Shown here one piece after another: positions 12,001 through 22,257 of a stretch of 64,000 bases of DNA. The notes below the pieces were generated by a model that searched no databases, was not told where the DNA came from, and saw nothing but the letters and a program-made list of their open reading frames with translations. This DNA comes from Prionace glauca. Its lineage: Eukaryota; Chordata; Chondrichthyes; Carcharhiniformes; Carcharhinidae. Position 1 is the stretch's first letter, and each line of letters begins with the position of its first letter. The stretch covers positions 39,831,959 to 39,895,958 of the forward strand of contig CM075733.1 of assembly GCA_037974335.1 (NCBI GenBank), written 5' to 3'. The translations under genes and the position numbers were made by a program.

Positions 12001-15000
12001 GTAACTAGTAGGTTTGGTGACAGGGACCCAGTGGATGTTGTTTATTTGGACCACTAGAAGGCTTTCAGCAAAGTCCCACATAAGAGATTAGCTTGTAAAA
12101 TTAAAGCATGTGGGATTGGGGTTAGCATATTGAGATGGACAGAAAACTGGTTGGCAAACAGAAAACAAAGACTAAGAATAAACACATCTGTTTCCAAATG
12201 GCAGGCAGTGACTAGTGGAGTACCATAGGGATCACTTCTGGGCAGCATGATGCCTCACAGTGCCAGCGGCCCGGGTTCAATTCCAGCCTTGGGTAACTAT
12301 GTGGAGTTTGCATGTTCTCCCTGTGTATGAATGAATTTTCTCTGAGTGCTCTGGTTTCCTTCCGCAGTCAAAATACGCAGGTTCGGTGGATTGGCCATGC
12401 TTAATTGTCCCTTAGTGTCCCAAAATATGTTGGTTACATGGATTAGCCATGGTAAATGCACAAGGTATTGGAGATAGGATAGGAAGTTGGGCCTAGGTAA
12501 GATGCTTTTTCAGAGAATTAGTGCAGACTCGATGGGCTGAATGGCCTCCTTCAGCATTATAGGATATCTGTGGATCCCAACTATTCACCATATACACAAG
12601 ATTTAGAGAAGGGAACTAAATGTAATATCTCCAAGTTTGCAGATGACACAAAGCTGGGTGGGAGGGTGGGCTGTGAGGAGGATACAGAGGTGCTTCAGTG
12701 TGATTTGTACAAATGAGTGGGCAAATGCATGACAGACATAGTATAATATGGATAAATGTGACGTTATCCACTTTGGTAGCAAAAATAAGAGGGTAGATTG
12801 TTATCTGAATGACTGTAGATTGAGAGAGGAGAATGTGCAATAAGGCATAGGTGTTCTTGTATACCAATTGCTGAAGGTAAGCGTGCAGATGCAGCAGGCA
12901 ATAAAGAAGGCAAATGATATGTTGGCTTTCATAGTGAGAAGATTCAAATAGAGGAGCAAGAATGTCTTGCTGCAATTATACAGGGCCTTGGTGTGACCAC
13001 ACCTGGAATATTGCGTGCAGTTTTGGTTTCCTTATCTGAGGAAGGATGCTCTTGCTGTAAAGGGTGCACAGTAAAGGTTTACCAGACTGATTCCTGAGAT
13101 AATGGGAGTGACATACAAGGAGAGATCGAGTTGGTTAGGGTTGCATCCACTGGAGTTTAGAAGAATGGGAAGTGGGGTGGGGTGGGGTAGGGGGTGGGAT
13201 CTCATAGAAACCTATAAAATTCTAACTGGACTAGACAGGATAGATGCAGGAAGGATGTCCCCAATAGCCAGGGAGTCTAGAACAGGAGTCACTCTCTGAG
13301 GATATTTGGGATTGAGATGAGGAGAAATTGCACAGCAAAATGTACTATTATTTAAATGATAAAAAATGGCAGCATGCTGCTGTGCAGAGGGACCAGGGTG
13401 TCCTTGTGCATGAATGGCAAAAGATTGATTTACAGGTGCAGTAAGTAATTAAAAAGGCAAATGAAATTTTGTCCTTCATTGCTAGAGGGATGGAGTTTAA
13501 AAACAGCCAGGTTATGTTACAGCTGTATAAGATGCTGGTGAGGCCATACCCAGAGTACTGTGTACGATTTTGGTCTCCTTACTTGAGAGAAGGTATACTG
13601 GTACTGGAGGGGGTGCAGAAGAGATTTATTAGGTTGATTTCAGAGTGAGAGAGTTGGCTTATGAGGAGAGACTGAATGGACAGACGATACTCATTGGAAT
13701 TTAGAAGCATGAGCTGGTATCTTATAGAAGTATGTAAAATTATGAAGGAAATAAATTAGAAGCAAGGAGATAGTTTCCACCTGCAGTTGAAACTAGAATG
13801 AGGGAGCATAGTCTCAAAATAAAGAGGAGCAGATTGAGGAGGAAGTTCTTCACCTAAAGGATTGTGAATCTGTGGAATTCCCTACCCACTGAAGCAATTG
13901 AGGCTACCACTTAGAATGCTTTTAAGGCAAAGATAGATAGATTTTTGAACAGTAAAGGGTTATAGTAAGTGGGCAGGTGAGTAGAGTGACACGGTGGCAC
14001 AGTGATTGGCACTGCTGCCTCACAGTGCCAGGGTCCCAGGTTCAATTTCTGTCATGGTCACTGTGTGGAGTTTGCACATTCTCCCTGTGTCTGTGTAGGT
14101 TTCCTCCAGGGGCTCCAATTTCCTCCCACATTCTGAAAGACGTGCTGGTTAGGTGCATTAACTCGAACAGGTGCCAGACTAGGGGAATTTCACAGTAACT
14201 TCATTGCAGTGTTAATGTAAGCCTGTGACAAATAAATAAACAAACTTTAACTGAGTCCACAAAAAGATCATCTATGATTTTATTGAATGGCGGGGCAGGT
14301 TCAAGGGACCAGATGGCCTTCTCCTGCTCCTAGTTCTTATGTTCTTATTACATTTCTTCACCGAGAGAGTGGTGAGGTGTGGAATTCTCTACCACAAAGT
14401 AGTTGAGGCCAAAATATTTTATGTTCTCAAGAAGGAGGTGGATATAGTTTTTGGACTTGAAGAAGTTTCCTGTTGTGGGGCTGCGGGTGGGAAGAAGAGG
14501 GGGGGACAGGCTATTGAGCTGAATAATCAATCACGTTCATAATTAATGGCAGGCTCGAAGGGCTGAATGGGCTATTCCTATTACTATGTTTCTCTGGAAT
14601 TCCAAAGTCTTCGATAGGCCTGTAAGTAATAAAATGGTGGTAAGAGGAGGAGTAGGGCCCATTAGGGGCCAAAAAGCAAATTTACATGAAGACTCCGGAG
14701 GCATGGCTGAAGTATTAAATTAATACTTTACATCATTTTTACTGAGGTAGTTGCTACCCAAGCCATGGAGACAGACAAGGAAACTCTGTTGAGGGGTTCA
14801 AATTGATAAGGAGGATATGTTGAAGCGGCTGTCAGTGCTGGCACAGTTGGTACACCTCAGCTCAATTCAAGGAGGTGGTAGTGAAGTGAATTCAGTTTGA
14901 ACTGTTTACATCAGGAATATTTCAGGATGGTAATCTTTTACCAGCGGATTCCTGTTTGCGAGCAGATATGATGTGGGTATGCCGGCGTTGGACTGGCATA

Positions 15001-18000
15001 AACACAGTAAAAAGTCTGACAACACCAGGTTTGGTCAGACTTTTTACTGTGCGAGTAGATACTCAGGGGATATTTATTGAAAAGATACACAGATCAGTAC
15101 AGACTGTAATCTTATTTCAAAATAAACCAAATTTTTTGTATCAGAAATGACCCATGGTGCTTTAAAAATGCATTTCTATCCCATATTCATTAAGTATATA
15201 TTTAGCTAACATTTGCTCAATGAAGTATTTTACTAGAGCTATAACAGGATTAGATCGGTGGTTAAATACTGCCTATTTGTGAGAAACCCCAATTTTTACT
15301 GTGTGAATTCTAACATATACTGTGTGTGTGTGTGTGTGTTTGTATGTGTGGAGAATGGGAGCATTGTTCCATACTTCACTCTATATCATTACGAATATAC
15401 AGATTAATTATAGGTGAGAAGCCAAATATTTTAAGTAATTGCTTAGGAAATAATGTTAGTTGGACATTTTTTGTTGTTGCAATCTAATCATAACAATATG
15501 GCTGAAAATCATGGCCTGGTTTATTCACTTAAAAAATAACAAATAATTCCTATCCTTCTGCACCATTTTCTATTAAATCAAATTGTTCCCAATATTATTA
15601 TGTTACTGCGCTTTACATACTATGTAGGATTTCTCGCAGAATCAGTTCAAAGATCTAATTACTCATAAGTTATGATAACAATCCTCCCAGATAATAACTA
15701 ACATTTAACTTGGTCCCCTCAAACCACCAAAGTACTACTTGTGAGTCAATTGAAGAGTATAATTTAATTTTAAAATTAATTAAAAATGTGATTAGTTACA
15801 GTTTTAAAGTGTGTAATTAAATTATGCTTCAGCACATCACATCTCAAAAAATGGTGTGGAGATTCAGTATTGGACTGGGGTGGGCGCAGTAAGAAGTCTC
15901 ACAACACCAGGTTAAAGTCCAACAGGTTTATCTGGTATCACGAGCTTTCAGAGCATTGCTCCTTCATCATTCATCTGATGATGAAGGTGATGAAAAAGCA
16001 GTACTCCAAAGGCTTGTGATACCAAATAAACCCGTTGGATTTTTACCTGGCGTTGTGAGACTTCTTACTGTGCTCAAAAAAATGGGACAACCTCTAATTA
16101 AAAGCAATATATTTTACATAGTTATACTGAATATTTTAATAATGAAATGCAAATTGCATAACTGATGAATAGTAAATCTATTATTGTTTATCTGCAGTTA
16201 ATAAGGAAAAGGAAAAGCTGCATGGTGGCAGAGTGGTTCGCACTGCTGCCTTACAGTGCCAGGGACTCGGGCTCAATTCTGGCCTTGCGTGACTTGCGGA
16301 GTTTGCATATTGCCCCCATTTATGTGAGTTTCCTTTGGATGTGTCCCGCAGTCACAAAGTGTGTGGATTGGGTTGATTGGCCATATTAAATTGCCCCTTA
16401 GTGTAAGGGGTACTGGCAAGGTAAATACATGGGGTTACGGGGATGGGAATTGGGTTGGATTGCTGTCAGTGCAAGCTTGATGGGCCGCAAAGCCTCCTTC
16501 TACACTGTGGGGATTTTATGATTGATTGCAAGACGCTGCAGTAGAAGTGGTCGAGTTGTCTCCAACAGTGATCCTCCTAAAATGGGAATGAGAATGGTCC
16601 CACGTTATTCTGGAATATACCTCTAATTGAAATAAACAAGCTGCTCACAACTTTGGCAATTTGTCAGGAGAAATGTCCAGAATAATCCAAGCCCTAAATT
16701 TTTAAAATATAAATTGCCCATGAAACAGTTTGTTGTCAATGCAGTACAAAAAAAAATAGAGTGAACAATGTATTTGGTAACGAGTGAACTTGATATGTGT
16801 GCAGAAAGATGGACAAAAACATGCATCCAGAGGAAATCAAGTAACTGAGACAGATGGTGGAACCTGGACAAAACAAAAACTGAGCAGATGGAAAGTAGGG
16901 TAGACAAACAGTAAAAGAAACTGACTCTTGCATAACGTGTAGATAAACAGATTCCATATGCTGCTAGTGTGGAAGTCAGTCAATTTTAACCTTTAAAAGG
17001 TAACCGTACAGAACCTTTAAAGCTTTACCTGAGATCAAGAAAACAATTTTTTCTCCGTTTGTAGCTCTACTTGTACCTGTTGAGTCACCCACTATGTTGA
17101 CAGATGCTGTTCATGTATATACAAGTCAAATTTAAAACTACAAACATTTATAAATATTTCACATGGTGTGATCCAGAGTTTGGGCTAGTATACACAATTG
17201 CCAGATTGTAATATTAGTAAGTTGTAATATTATTCCATGAATCAATTTACAATATTGATCCAAAAATAGTTTTTTTTCTCTTCCTATTCCCGATACTTTG
17301 CAAAATCAGGTGGCCACATTGATAGATTAGCGATTCCAACATTAAAACTACCGTGTCCTGTTAGATGCCTGTCTTTGTTGGAGTATGTCACATTAAAAAG
17401 ATTTAAACGTTTCAAAGTTACTGAACAGAGGGAGATTGAAACCGAGACACACACTTTGGAAACCAATTTCCATAATGGAAAATGCTGGAAAATCTGAGCT
17501 GGTTTTTCGAGTCCAGATGACCTTAAAGGATCAGCTCTTTGCTCTCCTTAGCGATGCTGCCAGACCTGCTCAGATTTTCCAGCACTTTCCCTTTGTTTCA
17601 GATTGCAGCATCCGCAGTAATTTACTTTTATCCAAGAAGCCAGTTAGGTGTTTAACCAGTGCTTTTACTAAAACTGAAAGTTTACAAATATTAGAGGGCA
17701 ATGAGGCGCCTTGTTTAAATTAGCGAGACGACTAATGTGGGGAAAATGTGGTGCGTTATTTTAGTTAAACATTGGAGAATAAATTGATCGGGTTGAAATA
17801 GGTGAATCAAAGCATAACTGCATACCCTCCTTCTGGAGTAGCAAAGTATCTTTTCTTGTCTGACAAGCTGCTGCTCAATCAACTTCACAGATTAAAGAAC
17901 ATAAGAACATAAGAAATAGGAGCAGGAGTAGGCCATCTAGCCCTTCGAGCCTGCCCCGCCATTCAATAAGATCATGGCAGAACTGTCGTGGCTCAGTTCC

Positions 18001-19602
18001 ACCTTCCCGCCCTCTCCCCATAACCCTTAATCCCTTCTCTTATCAAAAACCCATCAACCCGCTTCTTAAAATATTTAGCGAGGCAGCCTCCATCACTTCA
18101 ATGGGCAGAGAATTCCAGAGATTCACCACCCTTTGAGTGAAGAAGTTCCTCCTCAACTCTGTTCTAAACCGCCCCCCCTTTATCTTGAGGCTGTGCCCCC
18201 TAGTCCTACTGTCTTTTTTGAGCAGGAAGAGTCTCTCCACCTCTGTCCTATCCATCCCATTCATCATCTTATACGTCTCAATGAGATCTCCCCTCATTCT
18301 TCTAAACTCTAACGAGTACAAGCCTAGTTTATTCAGCCTCTCCTCATAGCTCAATCCCCTCAACTCTGGTATCAGCCTAGTAAACCTCCTCTGCACTCCC
18401 TCCAGGGCCAAAATATCCTTGCGCAGGTGCGGCGCCCAAAACTGCACACAGTACTCCAGCTGCGGCCTCACCAATGCCCTATACAGCTGCAGCAAGACCT
18501 CCCTACTTTTATATTCAATCCCCCTCGCTATGAAGGCCAGCATCCCATTCGCCTTCCTGACCACCTGCTGCACCTGCAAGCTGGGTTTTTGCGACTCATG
18601 CACAAGGACCCCGAGGTCCCTCTGCATCGTCGCCTGCTGCAGTTTTTCGCCCCGTAAGTAATAGTCCTTCCTACCATTCCTCCTACCAAAGTAGACCACC
18701 TCACACTTGCCAACATTAAATTCCATTTGCCATTTCCTGGCCCATTCGCCCAGCCTATCTAGATCCTTCTGCAGACTCTCCACACCCTCCGCACAATTTG
18801 CCTTTCCCCCAATCTTGGTGTCATCAGCAAATTTCGACACCCTGCACTCGGTTCCCTCCTCCAGATCATCTATATAAATGGTAAATAGCTGAGGCCCCAG
18901 CACCGACCCCTGGGGCACCCCACTAGTCACCAACCGCCAATCCGAATAGTACCCATTGACCCCCACTCTCTGCCTCCTATTTGACAACCAATCCTCTATC
19001 CACGCTAACACTCTACCCCCAACTCCATGTCCCCTGACCTTCTGCAATAACCTCTTGTGAGGTACCTTGTCAAACGCCTTCTGAAAATCCAGAAAGACCA
19101 CATCCACCGGCTCTCCTCTATCCACTGCCCTAGACACATCCTCATAGAAATCCAGAAAGACCACATCCACCGGCTCTCCTCTATCCACTGCCTTAGACAC
19201 ATCCTCATAGACGGGCGCGTAAAATAAATATCAAGCTCAAGTCACAAAAGACACTCAGTTACGCTAATTGATCTACGACAGCATGAGTCGCCGCCATTAA
19301 AAAATGCTCAGATCGTTTAGCTACGAATCTGAAGACACTGAAACTTGGGAAATATCTACGGTAGATCTGAATTAGTTATTTTGACGAATGGATTAATCCA
19401 GTTAAAGTAAAAATCTGCGTTTAAAGAAAATCAGAAGAATTTCTTATAGGTGAACAAGTTGTTACAGCCAAATGATTTTACCCTATGTACTCCAATTAAA
19501 GCTAACTGGTCCATCCCAGAAATCATTCGCTACTTCATGATCTTTGTGGGAATAAGTTTGATGCTAACGGCAATGATCTGCGTTCAGAATTTCAAGAAAA
19601 TG
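8991..19602 (+). CDS. Immunoglobulin-superfamily V(J)-C1 membrane receptor gene (exons 8991-9036, 9123-9458, 10499-10798, 19502-19602)
   Basis: A type I membrane protein of the Ig superfamily, probably an immune or natural-killer-type receptor or ligand; I cannot name an orthologue. The domains in order are signal peptide, V-set, C1-set, short stalk and transmembrane helix. The first three exons are joined by phase-1 introns with GT-AG ends, the usual pattern for Ig domains. The V exon ends in a J-like strand (FVGEGTKLNI), as in antigen receptors, NKp30 and related V-J genes. The C1 domain (CLAAGFF, SISW, CEVQH) is antigen-receptor-like rather than B7-H4-like. The transmembrane exon is 8.7 kb away past a CR1 cluster; it fits by strand, phase and sequence but is an inference. 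A cytoplasmic exon was not found. Neighbours are TRIM45 and TTF2, which border the B7 gene VTCN1 in human. Alternatives are a diverged B7/VTCN1 relative, an NKp30- or XMIV-like receptor, or the cartilaginous-fish V-J-C1 gene called UrIg. Confidence 0.8.
9123..9458 (+). CDS. Ig receptor exon 2, V-set domain with J-like end
   Basis: The 336-nt exon is flanked by TTTCAG and GTAATT and is phase 1 on both sides. It shows the first V cysteine (MNCTL), a tryptophan (YYWYR), and the second cysteine in DDSDTYHC. It ends in FVGEGTKLNI, a G-x-G-T-x-L J-type strand in which valine replaces the usual phenylalanine. N-glycosylation sequons occur at NVT, NCT and NGS. Confidence 0.88.
9470..9615 (+). repeat. 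Hairpin retroelement terminal fragment in Ig intron 2
   Basis: AGAAAATATTCAGCAGCTCT at one end and GTTCTGGCATCCGCAGTG at the other match the inverted family at 63048-63240. Eroded. Confidence 0.5.
9740..9932 (+). mobile_element. CR1-like LINE 3' end
   Basis: GTGGAATACTCTGCCGGAGA and GGCCAAACGGCCTCCTCCTG then CATTCTGTGATTC, a CR1-style octamer end. Lies in the intron between the V and C1 exons. Confidence 0.7.
10499..10798 (+). CDS. Ig receptor exon 3, C1-set domain
   Basis: The 300-nt exon lies between TTTAG and GTAAGT, phase 1 at both ends. C1 features are LICLAAGFF with the first cysteine, SISWIVEG with the core tryptophan, SRLQITDAHWDRE, and CEVQH with the second cysteine. This pattern resembles Ig, TCR and tapasin C1 domains. 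Confidence 0.87.
10840..13310 (+). mobile_element. Long old CR1 LINE (ORF2 middle to RT), SINE-interrupted
   Basis: Covers the linker region after the endonuclease, then the RT: KPDKSPE near 11665, a DPVDVVYLD-like block near 12030, and an [18 protein letters not shown] equivalent near 12620. A SINE sits at 12240-12572. Many changes in all frames; old. Confidence 0.8.
12240..12572 (+). repeat. tRNA-derived SINE nested in CR1
   Basis: GGCAGCATGATGCCTCACAG head, GTTTGCATGTTCTCCCTGTG body, and GATGGGCTGAATGGCCTCC tail. CR1 sequence resumes after it (GGATCCCAACTATTCACC). Confidence 0.85.
13320..14345 (+). mobile_element. Second CR1 LINE 3' half, SINE-interrupted
   Basis: Begins near the GCATGCTGCTGTGCAGAGGG block, so it restarts upstream of where the previous copy ended. 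It runs to the end CCTAGTTCTTATGTTCTTA. A SINE occupies 13985-14250. Confidence 0.83.
13985..14250 (+). repeat. tRNA-derived SINE nested in CR1
   Basis: AGTGACACGGTGGCACAGTG head and AGTAACTTCATTGCAGTGTT tail. CR1 sequence flanks it on both sides. Confidence 0.87.
14345..14890 (+). mobile_element. Further CR1 LINE fragments (a 3' end, then an internal ORF2 piece)
   Basis: 14345-14597 is a third 3' end (GAGAGAGTGGTGAGGTGTGG to TACTATGTTTCTC). From about 14600 an internal ORF2 segment follows (VLN*YFTSFLL-like EVLNEYF region). Order shows at least three independent insertions. Confidence 0.6.
14969..15050 (+). mobile_element. Minimal Penelope-like hairpin, copy B
   Basis: About 80 bp: the one-sided extension (ATGTGGGTATGCCGGCG), then ACAGTAAAAAGTCTGAC, the turn ACACCAGGTTTGG, and the complement TCAGACTTTTTACTGT. 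Flanked by GCGAGCAGATA (14958-14968) and GCGAGTAGATA (15051-15061), direct repeats with one mismatch. Confidence 0.7.
15319..15350. repeat. (TG)n microsatellite
   Basis: About nine uninterrupted TG units followed by degenerate ones. Confidence 0.9.
15854..16072 (+). mobile_element. Short Penelope-like inverted-repeat element, copy C
   Basis: Starts GTGTGGAGATTCAG, then the inverted arm CAGTAAGAAGTCTCACAAC; ends GTTGTGAGACTTCTTACTG. Direct repeats CTCAAAAAATG (15843-15853) and CTCAAAAAAATG (16073-16084). A different subfamily from copies A, B and D (CTCAC for CTGAC). Confidence 0.7.
16213..16515 (+). repeat. tRNA-derived SINE, full length
   Basis: GCATGGTGGCAGAGTGGTTC head, GATTGGGTTGATTGGCCATA body, and GATGGGCCGCAAAGCCTCC tail with GGGGATTTTATGATTG end. 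Confidence 0.87.
16520..17465. other. AT-rich intronic stretch, nothing recognised
   Basis: Lies in the presumed long intron of the Ig receptor gene. No exon-like ORF with flanking splice sites was found. Confidence 0.35.
17475..17628 (+). repeat. Hairpin retroelement terminal fragment
   Basis: GGAAAATGCTGGAAAATCTG and the complement CAGATTTTCCAGCACTTTCC about 80 bp on, then AGATTGCAGCATCCGCAG. Same family as 63048-63240. Confidence 0.6.
17895..19213 (-). mobile_element. Well-preserved CR1 LINE, 5'-truncated, RT open for 385 codons
   Basis: An open frame on the minus strand (19200 to about 18043) encodes a CR1 reverse transcriptase. Visible blocks are [46 protein letters not shown], and the C-terminal [20 protein letters not shown]. 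This covers palm and thumb; endonuclease and ORF1 are missing. The 3' end is the complement of CTCCTATTTCTTATGTTCTT. A 63-bp in-frame tandem duplication sits near the truncated 5' end. Few changes mark this as the youngest CR1 here. Confidence 0.9.
19085..19210 (-). repeat. Two-copy 63-bp tandem duplication inside CR1
   Basis: AATCCAGAAAGACCACATCC recurs with a 63-bp offset (about 19085 and 19148), giving a repeated 21-residue block ([14 protein letters not shown]). The copies are nearly identical. Confidence 0.9.
19502..19602 (+). CDS. Probable Ig receptor transmembrane exon
   Basis: In phase 1, matching the end of exon 3, the stretch reads ANWSIPEIIR and then a hydrophobic helix (YFMIFVGISLMLTAMICV) followed by QNFKKM and a strong GTAAGT donor. 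One arginine sits at or just inside the outer end of the helix. The acceptor (CCAATTAAAG) is only fair. Assignment to this gene rests on strand, phase and composition. Confidence 0.6.
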
Positions 19603-20330
19603 GTAAGTAGTTAAATTTAACATTTTTGTGATAAGCGTGTGCATGATTCTAATGTACCGTGTTTTGTTCTTTAACATCTGGCACTGACAACTGAGATCGG
19701 GAGAACGCTGTGGATAACAATATGAAGTGGCTTTTTATTACTAGTTCCAGTTTTGATGCTAATTATTGATTTGATTTATTGTCACATGTATTTGTATACT
19801 GTGAAAAGTATTGTTTCTTGCTCGTTGTAAAGGCAAAACATATTGTACATAGAGAGGGAAAAGAGTGCAGAATGTAGTGTTACAGTCATAGCGTACAGAG
19901 AAAGATTGACTATATGAGAGGTTGGTCCATTCAAAAGTACGATGGCAGCAGGGAAGAATCTGTTCTCGAATCCGTTTTTTCATGTTCTCAGACTTTTGTA
20001 ACTTTTTCCCGACAGAAGGTGGTGGAAGAGAGTATGTCCGGGGTACAAGGGGTCCTTAATTATGCTGGCTGCTTTTCCAAGGCAGCGGGAAACGTCGACA
20101 TTGTCAATGGTTGAGAATTTGTTTTGAATGATGGACTGGGCTTCATGTCCCTTTGTAGTTTCTTGCGTCTTGGACAAAGCAAGAACCATACCAAACTGTG
20201 ATATATCCAGAAAGAATATTTTCTATGGTGCATTTGTAAAAGCTGGAGAGTCGTAGCAGATGTGCCAAATTTATTTAATCTTCTCAGAAAGTAGAGGCAT
20301 TGGTAGGCTCTCTTAACTATAGTGTCGGTT

Positions 20331-20354
20331 TGGGGGGGGGGGGGGGGGGGGGGA
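20331..20354. repeat. Poly-G tract (about 22 bases)
   Basis: An unbroken G run within the old LINE. Length in the assembly is likely unreliable. Confidence 0.9.
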
Positions 20355-20939
20355 GATGGTGGAGATCCAGGACAGATTGTTGGTCGTATACATACCTAAA
20401 AATTTGAAGCCCTCCAACATTTCTATTTCATCCCCATTGATGTAGACAAGGTCACACAATCATTAGTGTATGAGTATAGTAAGGGGGTGAGGTCACAGCC
20501 TTGTAGGGCCCCGGTGTTGAGGATGATCATTGAGGTTTTGTTGTTGCTTAATAAGTATATGATTGCAGTCTCTGAGTTAGAAAGTGCAGGATCCAATTGC
20601 AAAGGGAGGAGCCAAGTCCCAGACCACAGATTTGCAGATGAGTTTCGTAGGAATAATGGTGTTGAAGGCTGGGCTGTTGTCAATAAATAGATAACAAAGA
20701 CACCTATGTCAGACTCCTAAGTGTTCCAGGGATGAGTGCAGCAACAGGGAGACGGCATCTGCTGTAGACCTCTTGCAGCAGTAGCTGAACTTACTGGATC
20801 CAGACATCTGAGGCACCAGAATTGATTTGTGCCATGACTAATCTTTCAAAGCACTTCATAACAATGGGTGTTAGCGCACCGGATGATTGTCATTAAGGCA
20901 CACTGCTTGGTTTTCCTTTGGTACAGGGATGATTGTTGT

Positions 20940-22257
20940 CTTGGAATGGTTTGATAGAGCAGACGCAGCATGGATTCATTAAGGGGAAGTCACGTTTGAC
21001 GAATTTATTGGATTTCTAAGAGAATGTGACTAGTGCGGTAGACAGAGGGGAACTGGTGGATGTGGTGTTTCTAGATTTTCAAAAGGCGTTTGATAAGGCG
21101 CCTCACAAAAGGTTGCTTCAGAAGGTTAGGGTGCAGAGTTGGGGGTAAGGTGTTAGCTTGGATAGAGGATTGGTTGTCTAATAGGAGGCAGAGAGTTGGT
21201 ATCAATGGGTCCTATTCTGATTGGCGGTTGGTGACTAGTGGAGTGCTGCAGGGATCGGTGCTGGGGCCTCAACTATTTACCATTTATATGGATGATCTGG
21301 AGGAGGGGGCTGTGTAGGGTGATGAAATTTGCTGATGACACAAAGATGAGTGGAAAAGCAAATTGCGTGGAGGGTGTGGAAAGTCTGCAGAGGGATCTGG
21401 ATAGGCTGAGCGAGTGGGCGAGGACCTGGCAGATGGAGTATAATGTTAGCAAGTGTGAGGTTATCCACTTTGGCAGAAATAATGGTAGTAGGGATTGCTA
21501 TTTAAAGGGCAAAAACTGCAGCATGCTACAGTGCAGAGGGACCTGGGGGTCCTTGTGCATGAGTTGCAAAAATCCAGTCTGCAGGTGCAGCAGGTGATCA
21601 AGAAGGTGAATGGAATGTTGGCCTTTACAGTGAGGGGGATAGAATATAAAAGCAGGGAGGTCTTGCTGCAACTGTACAGGGCACTGGTGAGGCCGCAGCT
21701 GGAGTACTGTGTGCAGTTTTGGTCGCCGCACTTGCATAAAGATATTTTGGCCTTGGAGGGAGTGCAGAGGAGGTTCAATAGGCCGATACCGGAGATGAGG
21801 GGGTTGGACTATGAAGAGAGACTAAATAGACTGGGTCTGTACTCGTTGGAGTTTAGAAGGATGAGGGGGGATCTTATAGAGACGTATAAGATAATGAAGG
21901 GAATGGATAGGATAGAGATAGAGAGATTCTTCCTGCTTAGACAGGATAGCAGGACTAGAGGGCACAGCCTCAAGATAAGGGGGGGGGGCTGCAGTTTAGA
22001 TTAGAGTTGAGGAGGAACTTCTTCACTCAAAAGGTGGTGAATCTCTGGAATTCTCTGCCCATTGAAGTGGTGGAGGCTACCTCGCTAAATATATTTAAGT
22101 CATGGGTGGATAGGTTTTTGACAGACAAGGGAATTAAGGGTTATGGGGAGAGCGGGAAAGTGGAACTGATCCACTTCAGATCAGCCATGATCTTATTGAA
22201 TGGTGGGGCAGGCTCGAGGGGCTAGATGGCCGATTCCTGCTCCTATTTCTTACGTTC
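20940..22257 (+). mobile_element. CR1 LINE nested in an older LINE
   Basis: 5'-truncated RT ([49 protein letters not shown]), the CVQFWSPHLHKDIL end, and 3' end TCCTATTTCTTACGTTCTTA. TGTCTT occurs on both edges (near 20930 and 22261), a possible 6-bp target duplication. Joining the flanks restores the older element's KKTTI-type codons. Confidence 0.9.

Noticed and set aside
18043-19200. 385-codon open frame on the minus strand as a host gene
   Set aside because: It is a CR1 reverse transcriptase ([15 protein letters not shown]) inside a dispersed repeat.
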